Below, one piece after another: positions 1-11,357 of a stretch of 64,000 nucleotides of DNA. Source of the DNA: Nocardioidaceae bacterium (GTDB lineage: Bacteria > Actinomycetota > Actinomycetes > Propionibacteriales > Nocardioidaceae); contig JAUJOE010000005.1 of NCBI GenBank assembly GCA_030447805.1, positions 154,231 through 218,230 of the forward strand, read 5' to 3'. The translations under genes and the position numbers were made by a program. The notes below the pieces were generated by a model. The model did not search any database, had not been told where the DNA came from, and worked only from the letters and a program-made list of their open reading frames with translations. Every line of letters begins with the position of its first letter. The stretch's first letter is position 1.

Positions 1-2337
1 CTCAGTGCCGAGGGCGTCGAAGAGGACCACCTCGTCGAGCCGGTTGAGGAACTCCGGTTTGAAGGCGGCTCGCACCGCAGCCATCACGGCGTCGCGCTTC
101 TGCTCCTGCTCGAGCGTCGGGTCGACCAGGTACTGCGACCCGAGGTTGCTGGTCAGGATCAAGATCGTGCTACGGAAGTCGACGGTTCGGCCCTGCCCGT
201 CGGTGAGCCGACCGTCGTCGAGCACCTGCAGCAAGATGTCGAACACCTCGGGGTGGGCCTTCTCGACCTCGTCGAGCAGCACGACGGAGTAGGGCCTGCG
301 GCGCACCGCCTCGGTGAGCTGGCCGCCCTCGTCGTAACCGACGTAGCCCGGAGGGGCGCCCACCAGCCGTGCCACCGAGTGCTTCTCGGAGTACTCGCTC
401 ATGTCGATACGCACGATGGCCCGTTCGTCGTCGAACAGGAAGTCCGCCAAGGCCTTCGCGAGCTCGGTCTTGCCGACACCGGTGGGGCCGAGGAACAGGA
501 ATGAGCCGGTCGGCCGGTCAGGGTCGGAGATGCCCGCCCGTGCCCGGCGTACGGCGTCCGACACCGCGGTGACGGCCGCCCGCTGGCCGATCAGTCGGCG
601 TCCGAGCTCCTCTTCCATCCGCAGCAGCTTGCCGGTCTCGCCCTCGAGCAGCCGGCCGGTGGGGATACCGGTCCAGGCGGCGACGACCTCGGCGACCTCG
701 TCGGCGCCGACCTCTTCATGCACCATCAGGTCGCCGGCGTCCACAGCGTCAGCGGCTGCCTGTGCCTCGGCGAGCTCCTTCTCCAGGCGCGGGGATCCTT
801 ATCCAGCGCTGAGCCCTGTTCGAGCAGCTGCGCGTAGTCGCTGATTCGCGCTGGAGCGCATCCGTCACCCGACGAAGTTGCGTTGACACGTCGTCGACGC
901 GCTGCTTGACCTCACCGACGCGGTTGAGGCCCTCCTTCTCCCGCTCCCACCTGGTCTCCAGCGCCCGCAGCTGCTCGGACTTGTCGGCCAGCTCGGCGCG
1001 CAGCGTCTCGAGCCGCTGCACCGAACCTGGATCGTCCTCCCGCTCGAGGGCGAACTCCTCCATCTTGAGCCGCTCGACGATGCGACGCAGCTCGTCGATC
1101 TCGACTGGGCTGGAGTCGATCTCCATCCGCAGCCGGGACGACGCCTCGTCGATGAGGTCGATGGCCTTGTCGGGCAGTTGCCGGCCGGAGATGTAGCGGT
1201 CGGACAGCGTCGCCGCCGCGACCAGCGCGGAGTCCGCGATCGCCACCTTGTGGTGTGCCTCGTAGCGCTCCTTCAGCCCCCGCAGGATCGCGATGGTGTC
1301 CTCGACGCTCGGCTCACCGACGTACACCTGCTGGAAGCGGCGCTCGAGCGCGGGGTCCTTCTCGATGCGCTCGCGGTACTCGTCGAGCGTCGTCGCACCG
1401 ATCAGCCGCAGCTCACCGCGCGCCAGCATCGGCTTGAGCATGTTGCCGGCGTCCATCGACGAGTCGCCGCTGGCGCCGGCGCCCACGACGGTGTGCAGCT
1501 CGTCGATGAACGTGATGATCTGGCCGCCGGAGTCCTTGATCTCGCTGAGCACAGCCTTGAGGCGCTCCTCGAACTCCCGCGGTACTTCGCCCCGGCGACC
1601 ATCGCCGCCAGGTCGAGCGACAGCAGCCGCCGGCCACGCAGCGACTCGGGCACGTCACCGGCCACGATCCGCTGGGCCAGCCCCTCGACGACGGCGGTCT
1701 TCCCGACGCCCGGCTCGCCGATGAGCACGGGGTTGTTCTTCGTACGTCGCGACAGCACCTGCACGACGCGCCGGATCTCGCTGTCGCGGCCGATGACCGG
1801 GTCGAGCGAACCGTCGCGGGCCCGCTCGGTCAGGTCGACGGCGTACTTCTCCAGCGCCTGATAGGTGGCCTCGGGATCCTGGCTGGTCACGCGGGCAGAA
1901 CCGCGCACACTGTCGAAGGCCCCCTGCAGCGCCGCGTCGGTTGCACCCAGCTCGACGAGGAGCTGCTTGACCGGGCTGTCGACGCTGGCGAGCGCGACCA
2001 GCAGGTGCTCGGTGGAGATGTACTCATCACCCAGCGACTCGGCCTGCTGCTCAGCAGCGGTCAGGGTCAAGATCGTGGCGCGGGCGTACGACGGCGACGA
2101 GACCGTCGAACCGGCTGCTGCGGGCAGTCTGCGCCGCAGGTCGGTGGCCCGGTCGGCGACAGTCGCCGGCTCGACACCGACCGCCCGCAGCAGGGCGCCG
2201 GAAATGCCGTTGGGTTGGGCCAGGAGTGCCGAGAGCAGGTGCACCGGTTCGACAGCCGGGTTGCCCGCCGTGGTGGCAAGCTCGATCGCCGCCCCTAACG
2301 CCTCCTGGCTACGTCGGGTGAACTTGTTGGCGTCCAT
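1..2337 (-). CDS. clpB: ClpB disaggregase, 3' end outside window, frame broken
   Basis: Hsp100 AAA+ disaggregase that works with DnaK to rescue aggregated proteins in the cytosol. The N-terminal Clp_N repeat domain is followed by NBD1 (Walker A GEPGVGKT, Walker [10 protein letters not shown]), a coiled-coil middle domain, and NBD2 ([18 protein letters not shown]). The C-terminus lies beyond base 1. The frame breaks near 1576, where AKYRG should run into [13 protein letters not shown] and one C appears missing in GGCGAG. It breaks again near 848 and near 788, either side of the short stretch [15 protein letters not shown]. Homology resumes exactly after each break, so I infer sequencing indels rather than decay. 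It lies 15 bases after hspR and is probably the last gene of the dnaK operon under HspR control. Confidence 0.93.
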
Positions 2338-2352
2338 CGGATCTACTGTCCT

Positions 2353-2772
2353 TTACGTGCGTCTGTTCGTAGTTCGGGAAGGTTGCGTCGGCCTCCATCG
2401 GGTGACGGCAGCACCCGACCGAAGCACCGGGAGGTTCGGAAGCGAGGTGCGGGCGGTCTCGACCAACTCGGCTTCCAGCTCGCTGATCCGCGACTGCAGT
2501 GCGCTGACCTGGTTCTCGAGCTCGAGGATGCGGCGTACTCCCTCGATGCCGATGCCCGCCGACGTCAGGTCGGCGACGGCCCGTAGCATCGCGATGTCGC
2601 GCAGGGAGTAGCGGCGTCCGCCGCCCTCCGCGCGCCCGGGGCTCACCAGCCCCATCCGGTCGTAGCCGCGCAGGGTCTGCGGGTGCATCCCGGTCAGCTC
2701 AGCCGCCACGCTGATGACGAAAACCGGCGCTTCGTCGTTGTCGATGTCGAAGCGCACTGGCGCTCTAGCCAT
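2353..2772 (-). CDS. hspR: HspR, MerR-family heat-shock repressor
   Basis: Transcriptional repressor of the dnaK operon. It binds HAIR inverted repeats, using DnaK as co-repressor in well-studied actinobacteria. The MerR-type helix-turn-helix spans about residues 20-60 ([19 protein letters not shown], then the wing [11 protein letters not shown]), followed by a coiled coil ([20 protein letters not shown]) for dimerisation. The 139-residue length is normal for HspR. Its start overlaps the end of dnaJ by 8 bases, which fits translational coupling within the operon. Two matching HAIR sites lie upstream of dnaK in this window, giving a closed autoregulatory loop. Confidence 0.95.
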   Translation of the reverse strand: MARAPVRFDIDNDEAPVFVISVAAELTGMHPQTLRGYDRMGLVSPGRAEGGGRRYSLRDIAMLRAVADLTSAGIGIEGVRRILELENQVSALQSRISELEAELVETARTSLPNLPVLRSGAAVTRWRPTQPSRTTNRRT

Positions 2773-3919
2773 GACTGCGGGCTCCCCTCATCAGGCCGGC
2801 ACGCGGGTCGTGGCCGTTGGATGCGGCCCGGAACGCTTCGACCGCTGCGCGGGACGCCTCGTCGAGGGAGGTCGGCGTCTCCACCTCGACGGTCACCAGC
2901 AGGTCGCCCTTGGTGCCGTCGCGCCGTGGCGCGCCGCGCCCCTTGACCCGGAACGTCCGCCCGTTCGGTGTGCCTGGCGGCACCTTCAGCGTCACGGTTC
3001 CGCCGGCAAGGGTCGGTACGGCGATGTCGGCGCCCAGCGCTGCCTCGTCGAACCGGACGGGCACCGTGATCGTCAGGTTGTCGCCCTTGCGGCCGAACAC
3101 CGGGTGCGGTGCCACGTGCACGGTGACGTAGAGGTCGCCGGGGGGGCCGCCGCGCTCGCCGGGCGCACCCTTCCCGCGCAGCCGGATCCGCTGGCCGTCC
3201 TTCACCCCGGCCGGGATGCGGGCCTGGATGGTCCGGGTCGAAACGCCCCGGCCGGAACCGTGGCACACCGGGCAGGGGTCGTCGACGACCAGGCCGCGGC
3301 CCAGGCACTCCCGGCACGGCTCGGTCATCGCGAAAACGCCGCCTTGGCTCGAGGTCTGCATCCCCGAGCCCTCGCAGTTCGCGCATACGTGCGGCAGCGT
3401 GCCCGCGCGCGCGCCGGTGCCCGAGCAGGCGCGGCAGGCCGCATCGCTGCTCAGCTGGAGGGCAACGGTCAGACCCTCGAGCGCCTGGTCGAACGTCAGC
3501 GATGTCTCTGATTCGACGTCTTGGCCGCGCCGCGCCTGCGTCGAGCGGGTCCGACCGCCGCCGCCGCCGAACATGCCGCCGAAGAGGTCGGAGAAGCTGC
3601 CGCCACCGGCTTGCCCGGCGAACAGGTCGGAGAAGTCGTAGCCGCCCTGCTGGCCGGGACGGGGGGGCCGGAACCGGCCGGAGCCGAACAACGCCCGCTG
3701 ATCGTCGTACTCCTTGCGCCTATCAGGGTCGGACAGCACCGAGTAGGCCTCAGAGATCGACTTGAAGCGCTCCTCCGCGGCGGTGTCACCGGGTCGGGAG
3801 TCGGGGTGGTTCTCGCGCGCGAGCTTTCGGTAGGCCTTCTTGATGTCGTCGGCCGTGGCGGCCTTCGACACGCCCAAAACCTGGTAGAAGTCCTTGCTCG
3901 CCCAGTCCGCGGGACTCAT
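2765..3919 (-). CDS. dnaJ: DnaJ co-chaperone (type I Hsp40)
   Basis: J-domain co-chaperone that delivers substrates to DnaK and stimulates its ATPase. The J domain is at residues 9-75 with the HPD motif ([10 protein letters not shown]). A Gly/Phe-rich linker ([10 protein letters not shown]) and four zinc-binding CxxCxGxG repeats ([32 protein letters not shown]) follow, then two C-terminal substrate-binding domains. The 384-residue length is typical of the actinobacterial DnaJ1 in dnaK operons. The ATG is preceded by a strong purine-rich ribosome binding site (AGGAGGAGGTGAG), after a 32-base gap from grpE. Confidence 0.97.
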   Translation of the reverse strand: MSPADWASKDFYQVLGVSKAATADDIKKAYRKLARENHPDSRPGDTAAEERFKSISEAYSVLSDPDRRKEYDDQRALFGSGRFRPPRPGQQGGYDFSDLFAGQAGGGSFSDLFGGMFGGGGGRTRSTQARRGQDVESETSLTFDQALEGLTVALQLSSDAACRACSGTGARAGTLPHVCANCEGSGMQTSSQGGVFAMTEPCRECLGRGLVVDDPCPVCHGSGRGVSTRTIQARIPAGVKDGQRIRLRGKGAPGERGGPPGDLYVTVHVAPHPVFGRKGDNLTITVPVRFDEAALGADIAVPTLAGGTVTLKVPPGTPNGRTFRVKGRGAPRRDGTKGDLLVTVEVETPTSLDEASRAAVEAFRAASNGHDPRAGLMRGARSHG

Positions 3920-3951
3920 GCGCTCACCTCCTCCTCCGTCGGCGGTTGTTG

Positions 3952-4637
3952 CTACTCGGTGCTTTCGGTTGCTGCTTCGGCGCTCACGGCTTCTGCCGGT
4001 GGCTCCGTGGCCGTCGCCTGGGCGCTGGAGCTGGATTGCTGGTCGGGCGGAGACGGTTCGGCCACCGCGACCCGAGCCGGTCGAAGTACGCGGTCACTGT
4101 GCCGGTAGCCCACCTGGAGCACCGCTTGGCAGACCGGCCCGTCGACGTCGTCGGAGTAGCTGTGCATGAGCGCCTCGTGGATGCGCGGGTCGAACGGCTC
4201 GCCGGCCTCGCCGAAGGTCTCGAGCCCGAGGCCGATCAGGGTGCGCTCCAGCGACTCAGCGACTGCCTTGAAACCGCCAGTCAGCTCCCCGTGCTCACGC
4301 GCGCGCCCGATGTCGTCAAGCACAGGCAACAGCGACGTCAGCACCGACCCGATCGCGCTCTGGCGGGTCAGCTCGCGGTCGCGGTCGACCCGGCGCTTGT
4401 AGTTGAGGTACTCCGCCTGCAGCCGCTGCAGGTCAGCGGTCCGCTCGGCGAGTGCAGCGGCCACCTCGAACCTGCCGTCTGAGTCACCGACCGCTGCTGC
4501 CGCCGCGTCGGGTCCCAGCGTCGCCTCGCCGTCGGTGGAGGGAGCCGCAGCGGCCTGCGGCTCCCTCACCTGACCTGTCTCGGGATCGATACGGCGTCGA
4601 TCGCGGATCACCGGACCTTGATCGTGGGATTCCGACG

Positions 4638-4641
<4 letters not shown>
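3952..4641 (-). CDS. grpE: GrpE nucleotide exchange factor
   Basis: Nucleotide exchange factor that releases ADP from DnaK. The first 80 or so residues are low-complexity and charged. A long dimerisation helix ([20 protein letters not shown]) and the C-terminal beta domain follow, with the conserved motifs [28 protein letters not shown] and [14 protein letters not shown]. An Ala/Ser/Pro-rich tail ends the protein. The GTG start overlaps the dnaK stop by four bases (GTGA), so the two are translationally coupled. At 229 residues it is of normal length for an actinobacterial GrpE. Confidence 0.96.
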
Positions 4642-6509
<1,868 letters not shown>

Positions 6510-6529
6510 GGATGCCTTACCTTTCAAAG

Positions 6530-6550
6530 ATTGAGTCGTACGGACTCAAG
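6530..6550. promoter_or_regulatory. HAIR operator 1 (HspR site) upstream of dnaK
   Basis: Inverted repeat ATTGAGT-N7-ACTCAAG, matching 13 of the 14 fixed positions of the HAIR consensus CTTGAGT-N7-ACTCAAG. It ends 21 bases upstream of the dnaK ATG, where bound HspR would block the promoter or early transcription. Confidence 0.93.
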
Positions 6551-6582
6551 TGTAGTCCAACCTCATTGCTGGGAGCAAGATA

Positions 6583-6603
6583 GTTGAGTCGTCTACACTC
6601 AAC
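6583..6603. promoter_or_regulatory. HAIR operator 2 (HspR site) upstream of dnaK
   Basis: Second inverted repeat GTTGAGT-N7-ACTCAAC, a perfectly symmetric HAIR-type site with one changed base in each arm. Its centre is 53 bases from that of operator 1, about five helical turns, which would place both HspR dimers on the same DNA face. Confidence 0.9.
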
Positions 6604-6678
6604 CCATCTCGATGAGGTCAACGGCGCGCCCAAGGCTCGTTATTCCCCTCTGCTGGTTCAGGTGCCCAGCCGCTGCGG

Positions 6679-7560
6679 TCAGCCGATGAGTTTGCGCAGC
6701 AGCGTCTGGAGCTCGGCTTCGCCGGCGGCTCCCAACCGTCGTACGAGCTCGGCTTGAACCTCGGTGGCCGCTTCGATCGCTGCCGTCAAGCACCGCCGCC
6801 CGGCGGCTGTGAGCACCAGGTCATTGGTACGGCGATCGGTGCCGCTGCGGGACCGCTGCAACAGCCCCCGGGCCACCAGCCCGTCAACGAAGCCGAGCAC
6901 TCCGGGCGAGGTGATTCCCAGCCGCGCTGCCACCTGGGTCTGTGAGCACGGTTGTTCGCGACCGATGACGGCGAGCACCCCGAAATCGCGGGGATGGATC
7001 CCGAGGGACCCCAGCTGGCACTCCGCCCACCCGCGAACCGTGTGATGCGCCCGCGCCAGCAAGAACCCGGTGCGATCGGCCAGCGACCGACAGCTGATCG
7101 CCTGGTCATCGACCAGCAGTTCGCGCAGTCGTTGCTTGAGTCGGCGGGTCTCAGCGCGGGTCAAGTGTTGTGTGAGTTCGGCCTCGGCCTGGTCGAGGTC
7201 GCGGCTCAGCTCTGCCAGCGCCGCCTCACCCGCCGCGGTCAAGCGCAACGCATACGACCGACGGTCAGCTGGGTTGGTGTCTCTGCGCACCCACCCTTTG
7301 GACTCGAGCGCGTCGACCTGTCTGACAATCACCGTGCGGTTGACGTGGGTGATGTCGCTCAGTTCGCGCTGCGAGACCGCACCGCGCTCGGCGAGGACTG
7401 ACAGCACCGTCGCTTCGGCGACGTGGCCGTCTGCAGGCATGCAGGCACGTTCAGCACCGACCGCGCGAACGAACGCCCGCCGAAGCAGGAAGCCAGTGAA
7501 GTCGCGCAGGTCCACCTGCTCCGGGGCGTGGATCGTCCCGTTGCCGCCTCGAACGGCCAC
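6679..7560 (-). CDS. tandem-MarR-domain transcriptional regulator
   Basis: Regulator with two complete MarR winged-helix domains in one 293-residue chain. The first covers about residues 45-145 (SQRELSDITHVNRTVIVRQV, wing DTNPADRRSYALRLTAAG). The second covers about 160-285 (SQTQVAARLGITSPGVLGFV, wing SGTDRRTNDLVLTAAGRR). MarR proteins normally dimerise from single-domain chains, so this duplication gives a built-in pseudo-dimer. It is divergent from an MMPL exporter across 132 bases carrying repeated TTAACC-type motifs. The likely role is local, ligand-relieved repression of that exporter. The ligand cannot be told from sequence. Confidence 0.88.
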   Translation of the reverse strand: MAVRGGNGTIHAPEQVDLRDFTGFLLRRAFVRAVGAERACMPADGHVAEATVLSVLAERGAVSQRELSDITHVNRTVIVRQVDALESKGWVRRDTNPADRRSYALRLTAAGEAALAELSRDLDQAEAELTQHLTRAETRRLKQRLRELLVDDQAISCRSLADRTGFLLARAHHTVRGWAECQLGSLGIHPRDFGVLAVIGREQPCSQTQVAARLGITSPGVLGFVDGLVARGLLQRSRSGTDRRTNDLVLTAAGRRCLTAAIEAATEVQAELVRRLGAAGEAELQTLLRKLIG

Positions 7561-7593
7561 CTCACCTCCTTCGCTCTGCGCCAGTTGGCCAGA

Positions 7594-7634
7594 TTTAACC
7601 GGAAGTTTACCTGGTTGATAGTTAACCGGGTTGA
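7594..7634. promoter_or_regulatory. candidate MarR operator cluster
   Basis: Three related motifs lie close together in the divergent intergenic region: TTTAACCGG at 7594, TTTACCTGGTTGA at 7606 and GTTAACCGGGTTGA at 7621. They include the palindrome GTTAAC. Their position between the tandem-MarR gene and the exporter makes them the best candidate operator; no binding evidence exists. Confidence 0.5.
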
Positions 7635-7692
7635 CGATTCTCTGGCGTCACTAGTACCTTCGCACCCAACGCTCGTGGAGGGAAGGGTAGGC

Positions 7693-9906
7693 ATGCCTCG
7701 ATCAGTCGCCGGAACGCTGGCCGGCAAAGTCACCAAATGGGTGGTGTTGGTCTTCTGGGTCGTCACTATCGCGGTCGCATGGCCGCTCGCCGCAAAGCTC
7801 ACGGATGTCCAGAAGAACGACGCCATCTCGTGGCTGCCAGGCGACGCCGAGGCGACGCAGGTGCTGCAGCTTCAGGAGAGGTTTCAGTCCAGCGACACGC
7901 TGCCGGCGGTCATCGTCTACGAGAAGCTCGATGGGCTGACGAACGCCGACCTGGCCAAGGCGGCTGCTGACGTGAAGCAATTTGCCGCGCTTGACGATAT
8001 TGACGGCGAGGTCGTAGGACCCATCCCGGCAGATGACCGGCAGGCGTTGCAGACCGTCGTGCCTCTCGACCTCGGCAGTGAGGGATGGGACAAGGCCCCT
8101 GACCTCGCCGACGAGCTGCGTGCCATCGCGGAGTCCGGCGACACCGAGATGTCGGTTCACATCACCGGCCCGGTTGGCATTGCAGCAGACTCGGCCGAGG
8201 CGTTCGCCGGCATCGACACCACGCTGCTCGCCGCCACCCTTGCCGTTGTGGTCGTGTTGCTGCTACTGACCTACCGCAGTCCGGTGCTATGGCTGTTCCC
8301 GCTGTTGTCTGCCGTGGTGGCGCTCTTCAGCGCCCAGGCAGTCATCTACTACCTGGCCAAGGACTACGGCCTGGTGGTGAACGGGCAGAGCGCGGGGATC
8401 CTCACGGTGCTCGTCGTCGGCGCCGGCACGGACTACGCGCTGCTGCTCGTGGCGCGCTACCGTGAGGAGCTCCGCCGGCACTCCGACCGCCACGAGGCGA
8501 TGGCCGTAGCGCTGCACCGCGCTGGTCCGGCGATCTTCGCTAGCGCCGGAACGGTGATCCTCGGCATGCTGTGCCTGCTCTTCGCCGACATGAACTCCAC
8601 TCAGGGACTCGGCCCGGTGGCTGCGATCGGCGTCGGCGTCGGCCTGCTCGCCATGGTTACCCTCCTGCCGGCACTGCTCGTCATCTTCGGACGGTGGATC
8701 TTCTGGCCCAAGCGACCACTCGAGGGCAGCCCCGAACCAACGTCGTCGGGCCTGTGGGCGCGCATCGGGACTGGCATCGGCCGCCGGCCGCGGGCCGTCT
8801 GGCTGGTCACAGCGGCCATCCTCGGGGTGGCCTGCCTCGGAGTGCTCACGCTCGACACCAACGGCCTGTCCAACAAAGAGCAGTACACCAAGACCGTCGA
8901 CTCCGTCGTCGGCGAAGAAGTACTGGCGCGCCACGACCTCGCCGATGCCGGCAGCCCCGTTGTCGTCGTGGCAGACCAGAACGCCGCCGGCGAGGTAGCT
9001 GAGCTCACTGCGAACACCCAGGGTGTGCTGGACGCACGGGTTGTCGGTGCGCGGAACGGCACCGCGTACATCCAAGGTGGGCTGGCCAACCCACCAGACA
9101 GCCAGGCGGCGTTCGACACCATCGACCGGGTCCGCGACGCGGTCCACGCTGTCGAGGGGGCCGATGCTCTCGTCGGCGGCAACACCGCGGTGAACCTCGA
9201 CGTGCGCGAGGCCTCGGCGCGGGACAACCGCGTGATCATCCCCATCGTGCTGGTGGTGGTGCTGCTGATCCTCGGGCTGCTGCTGAGGGCACTGGTCGCA
9301 CCGCTGCTGCTGATCGCAACGGTTGTGCTGTCGTACGGCGCTGCTCTCGGCGTGAGCTCGCTGGTGTTCCACAACATCTTCGGGTTCACCGGCGGCGACC
9401 CTGCGTTCCCGCTGTTCGTCTTCGTGTTCTTGGTGGCCCTCGGCATCGACTACAACATCTTCTTGATGACGCGGGTTCGCGAAGAGGCGCTGCAGCACGG
9501 CACCCGGCGCGGGGCCCTGATCGGCTTGGCGGCAACTGGCGGCGTGATCACCTCGGCCGGGTTGGTGCTCGCGGGCACGTTCGCGGTGCTGGCCACCTTG
9601 CCGTTGGTGTTCTTGGCCGAGCTCGGCTTCGCGGTGGCGTTCGGCGTACTCCTCGACACGATCGTCGTGCGCTCGGTGCTGGTAACCGCGCTCAACCTCG
9701 ACCTTGGTCCACGCATGTGGTGGCCCAGCCGACTGAGCAAGCAGCCCGACGTCGACCCCGACGAGCGACCGCCGATCGTGGCGCTCGACGAGCTCCGCCG
9801 ATCGCGAGCCGGTGCTCGTCGGCTGAGCCAGGTCAGGCGGTGCGACGCCCAGCTCGGTGGACGGCGCCGACAACCGACGCCGGCCGGGTTCGCCATGACG
9901 TGCTGA
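7693..9906 (+). CDS. MMPL-family RND transporter
   Basis: Inner-membrane RND-type exporter of the MMPL family, which moves lipids, siderophores or drugs using the proton gradient. It has about 12 membrane segments in two repeats. Each repeat has an N-terminal helix, a periplasmic porter-like loop, and a helix bundle containing a conserved Asp-Tyr pair (VVGAGTDYALLLVARYREEL; VALGIDYNIFLMTRVREEA). I choose the ATG giving MPRSVAGTLAGKV because GGAAGGG lies just upstream and the preceding in-frame codons do not look coding. The 737-residue length fits the short, single-gene MMPL class. It is divergent from and probably controlled by the tandem MarR protein. Substrate unknown. Confidence 0.92.
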   Translation: MPRSVAGTLAGKVTKWVVLVFWVVTIAVAWPLAAKLTDVQKNDAISWLPGDAEATQVLQLQERFQSSDTLPAVIVYEKLDGLTNADLAKAAADVKQFAALDDIDGEVVGPIPADDRQALQTVVPLDLGSEGWDKAPDLADELRAIAESGDTEMSVHITGPVGIAADSAEAFAGIDTTLLAATLAVVVVLLLLTYRSPVLWLFPLLSAVVALFSAQAVIYYLAKDYGLVVNGQSAGILTVLVVGAGTDYALLLVARYREELRRHSDRHEAMAVALHRAGPAIFASAGTVILGMLCLLFADMNSTQGLGPVAAIGVGVGLLAMVTLLPALLVIFGRWIFWPKRPLEGSPEPTSSGLWARIGTGIGRRPRAVWLVTAAILGVACLGVLTLDTNGLSNKEQYTKTVDSVVGEEVLARHDLADAGSPVVVVADQNAAGEVAELTANTQGVLDARVVGARNGTAYIQGGLANPPDSQAAFDTIDRVRDAVHAVEGADALVGGNTAVNLDVREASARDNRVIIPIVLVVVLLILGLLLRALVAPLLLIATVVLSYGAALGVSSLVFHNIFGFTGGDPAFPLFVFVFLVALGIDYNIFLMTRVREEALQHGTRRGALIGLAATGGVITSAGLVLAGTFAVLATLPLVFLAELGFAVAFGVLLDTIVVRSVLVTALNLDLGPRMWWPSRLSKQPDVDPDERPPIVALDELRRSRAGARRLSQVRRCDAQLGGRRRQPTPAGFAMTC

Positions 9907-9921
9907 CCGTCGGCACGGCTT

Positions 9922-10390
9922 TCAGCAGGCTCTCGTTCCGGCGATGTCCGTGCCGCTCCGATCCGCTGGCTGGTCTGTGGGCCGGACCACGTCGTCGCGG
10001 CGCAGGGCGGCGGCACTGCCGGGGTGGCGGCGCATAGCGCCTCGGCACGCGCCATCCGCATCTCGCGGTAGGCCAACGTGCACGCACGACGGCATCGCCG
10101 CCAGCACGGCGAAGTCAGTCGGTCGCGGACGCTGAGTCGGTCGACGTCGCGGCAGCACGGGCGGCGTCATCACCTTCTCCTGGCCGAGCGGACGTCCGGA
10201 ACGGCGGCGCCGCCAGCGACCCCGGGCAGCAGGTGGCCACCACGGCTGCGTCGCGCAGGTCTGCCACATCGCCGTCGGTCGAGGCACAGTGCAGTGGTCC
10301 GCGGCCGCCGCGCGAGCTTCGCACGCCACCGTCGGGTCCCGGCCAATCGCGCTGGTTGGCGTGGACTCGCGGCTGCAGGAGACCCGCGGC
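9922..10390 (-). pseudogene. second, scrambled copy of the hutI 3' half
   Basis: On the minus strand this stretch repeats the distal half of hutI in broken frames. From 10386 down it re-reads LQPRVHANQ, then pieces such as [14 protein letters not shown], then YREMRMARAEALCAAT, then LRRDDVVR, all recognisable imidazolonepropionase segments in the right order. Nucleotide identity to the first copy is high for about 30 bases on either side of the segment that encodes [11 protein letters not shown]. This copy keeps a segment ([14 protein letters not shown]) that the first copy has lost. No single frame is open. Either a real decayed tandem duplication or two noisy reads joined in assembly. Confidence 0.7.
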
Positions 10391-11357
10391 CATGCCCGCG
10401 CGTGAGGATGGCGTGCCTGGGTCGAGGCGTCCGCTCGCAGTGGACGTCGACCCCGGTAGGCATGCGTACGACGGTGGCCGCGGTGACGACGCTCGGCGCG
10501 GCAGGACCACATCGTCGGCGGTCGAGTACGTTGCAGTCGGTCGCGCGTGCCGGCGGGCCGCACGGCGAGCGGGTCGAGAACTCGACCCCGGGGAGCAGGG
10601 TGGCAACCACGGCTGCGTCCCGCAGGTCTGCCACATCGGCGTCGGTCCAGGAATGTCGTCTCACGAGCTGGTTGGCGTGGACTCGCGGCTGCAGACCGGC
10701 GGCGATGCAGTCGATGGCTCGTGCCTGGTCGGCGTCGAAGGCGCCCCGCTCGCAGAAGACGTCGATCCACTTCGCGTGCGGGGTGGCCGCGGTGAGCATC
10801 GGCCCGGTGACCAGGTCGACGTACGACGCCGGGTCGTCGGCGTACTCAGCCGGCACGACGTGGGCGCCGAGGAACGTCGTCTCAGCGGTGAGTGCGGCGG
10901 CGATGGCGAGGCTGCGGGCCTCGTCGGCGACGGTGAGCCCGTATCCGCTCTTGATCTCGACCGTTGTCGTGCCCTGCCGGGCCATCTCGCTCATGAGCCG
11001 AGCCACGTTCGCCGCGAGCGCTTCATCGGGCGCCTGCCGGGTGGCCTCGACCGTGCTGGTGATGCCTCCGGCGGAGTAGGGCCGGCCCGCCATCCGGGCG
11101 GCGAACTCCTCGGAACGGTCACCGGCGAAGACCAGGTGCGAGTGGGAGTCGACGAAGCCGGGGATGACCGCTGCCCCGTCGACGTCGAGCACCGAGTCGG
11201 CGGCTGGCGCCTGGTCGCGCTTGCCGACCCAGGCGATCAGGGCGCCGTCGATCACCAAGGCGGCGTCGGAGAGCAGTCCGAGGGGCGAGCCGTCGCCCAG
11301 GCCCGGGTCGTTGGTGACCAGCTCACCGATGTTGGTGACGAGCACGCTGGGGGTCAT
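10391..11357 (-). pseudogene. hutI: imidazolonepropionase HutI, 3' half damaged
   Basis: Third enzyme of histidine degradation, hydrolysing imidazolone-5-propionate to N-formimidoyl-glutamate. The first 230 or so codons are intact, with the amidohydrolase metal motif [31 protein letters not shown] and [10 protein letters not shown]. After HANQL a block of about 60 bases expected to encode the next metal-binding His region is missing. The frame then gives [20 protein letters not shown] and FSTRSP, and breaks up around ATDCN and DDVV. The frame stays open by chance to 10170. The ATG start overlaps the hutF stop by four bases, so it was the last gene of the M20-hutF-hutI unit. Confidence 0.85.

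Noticed and set aside
8287-9873. Long open frame on the minus strand opposite the MMPL gene
   Set aside because: Low-complexity, Gln/His/Arg-rich shadow of a clear transporter gene; high GC makes such antisense frames common.
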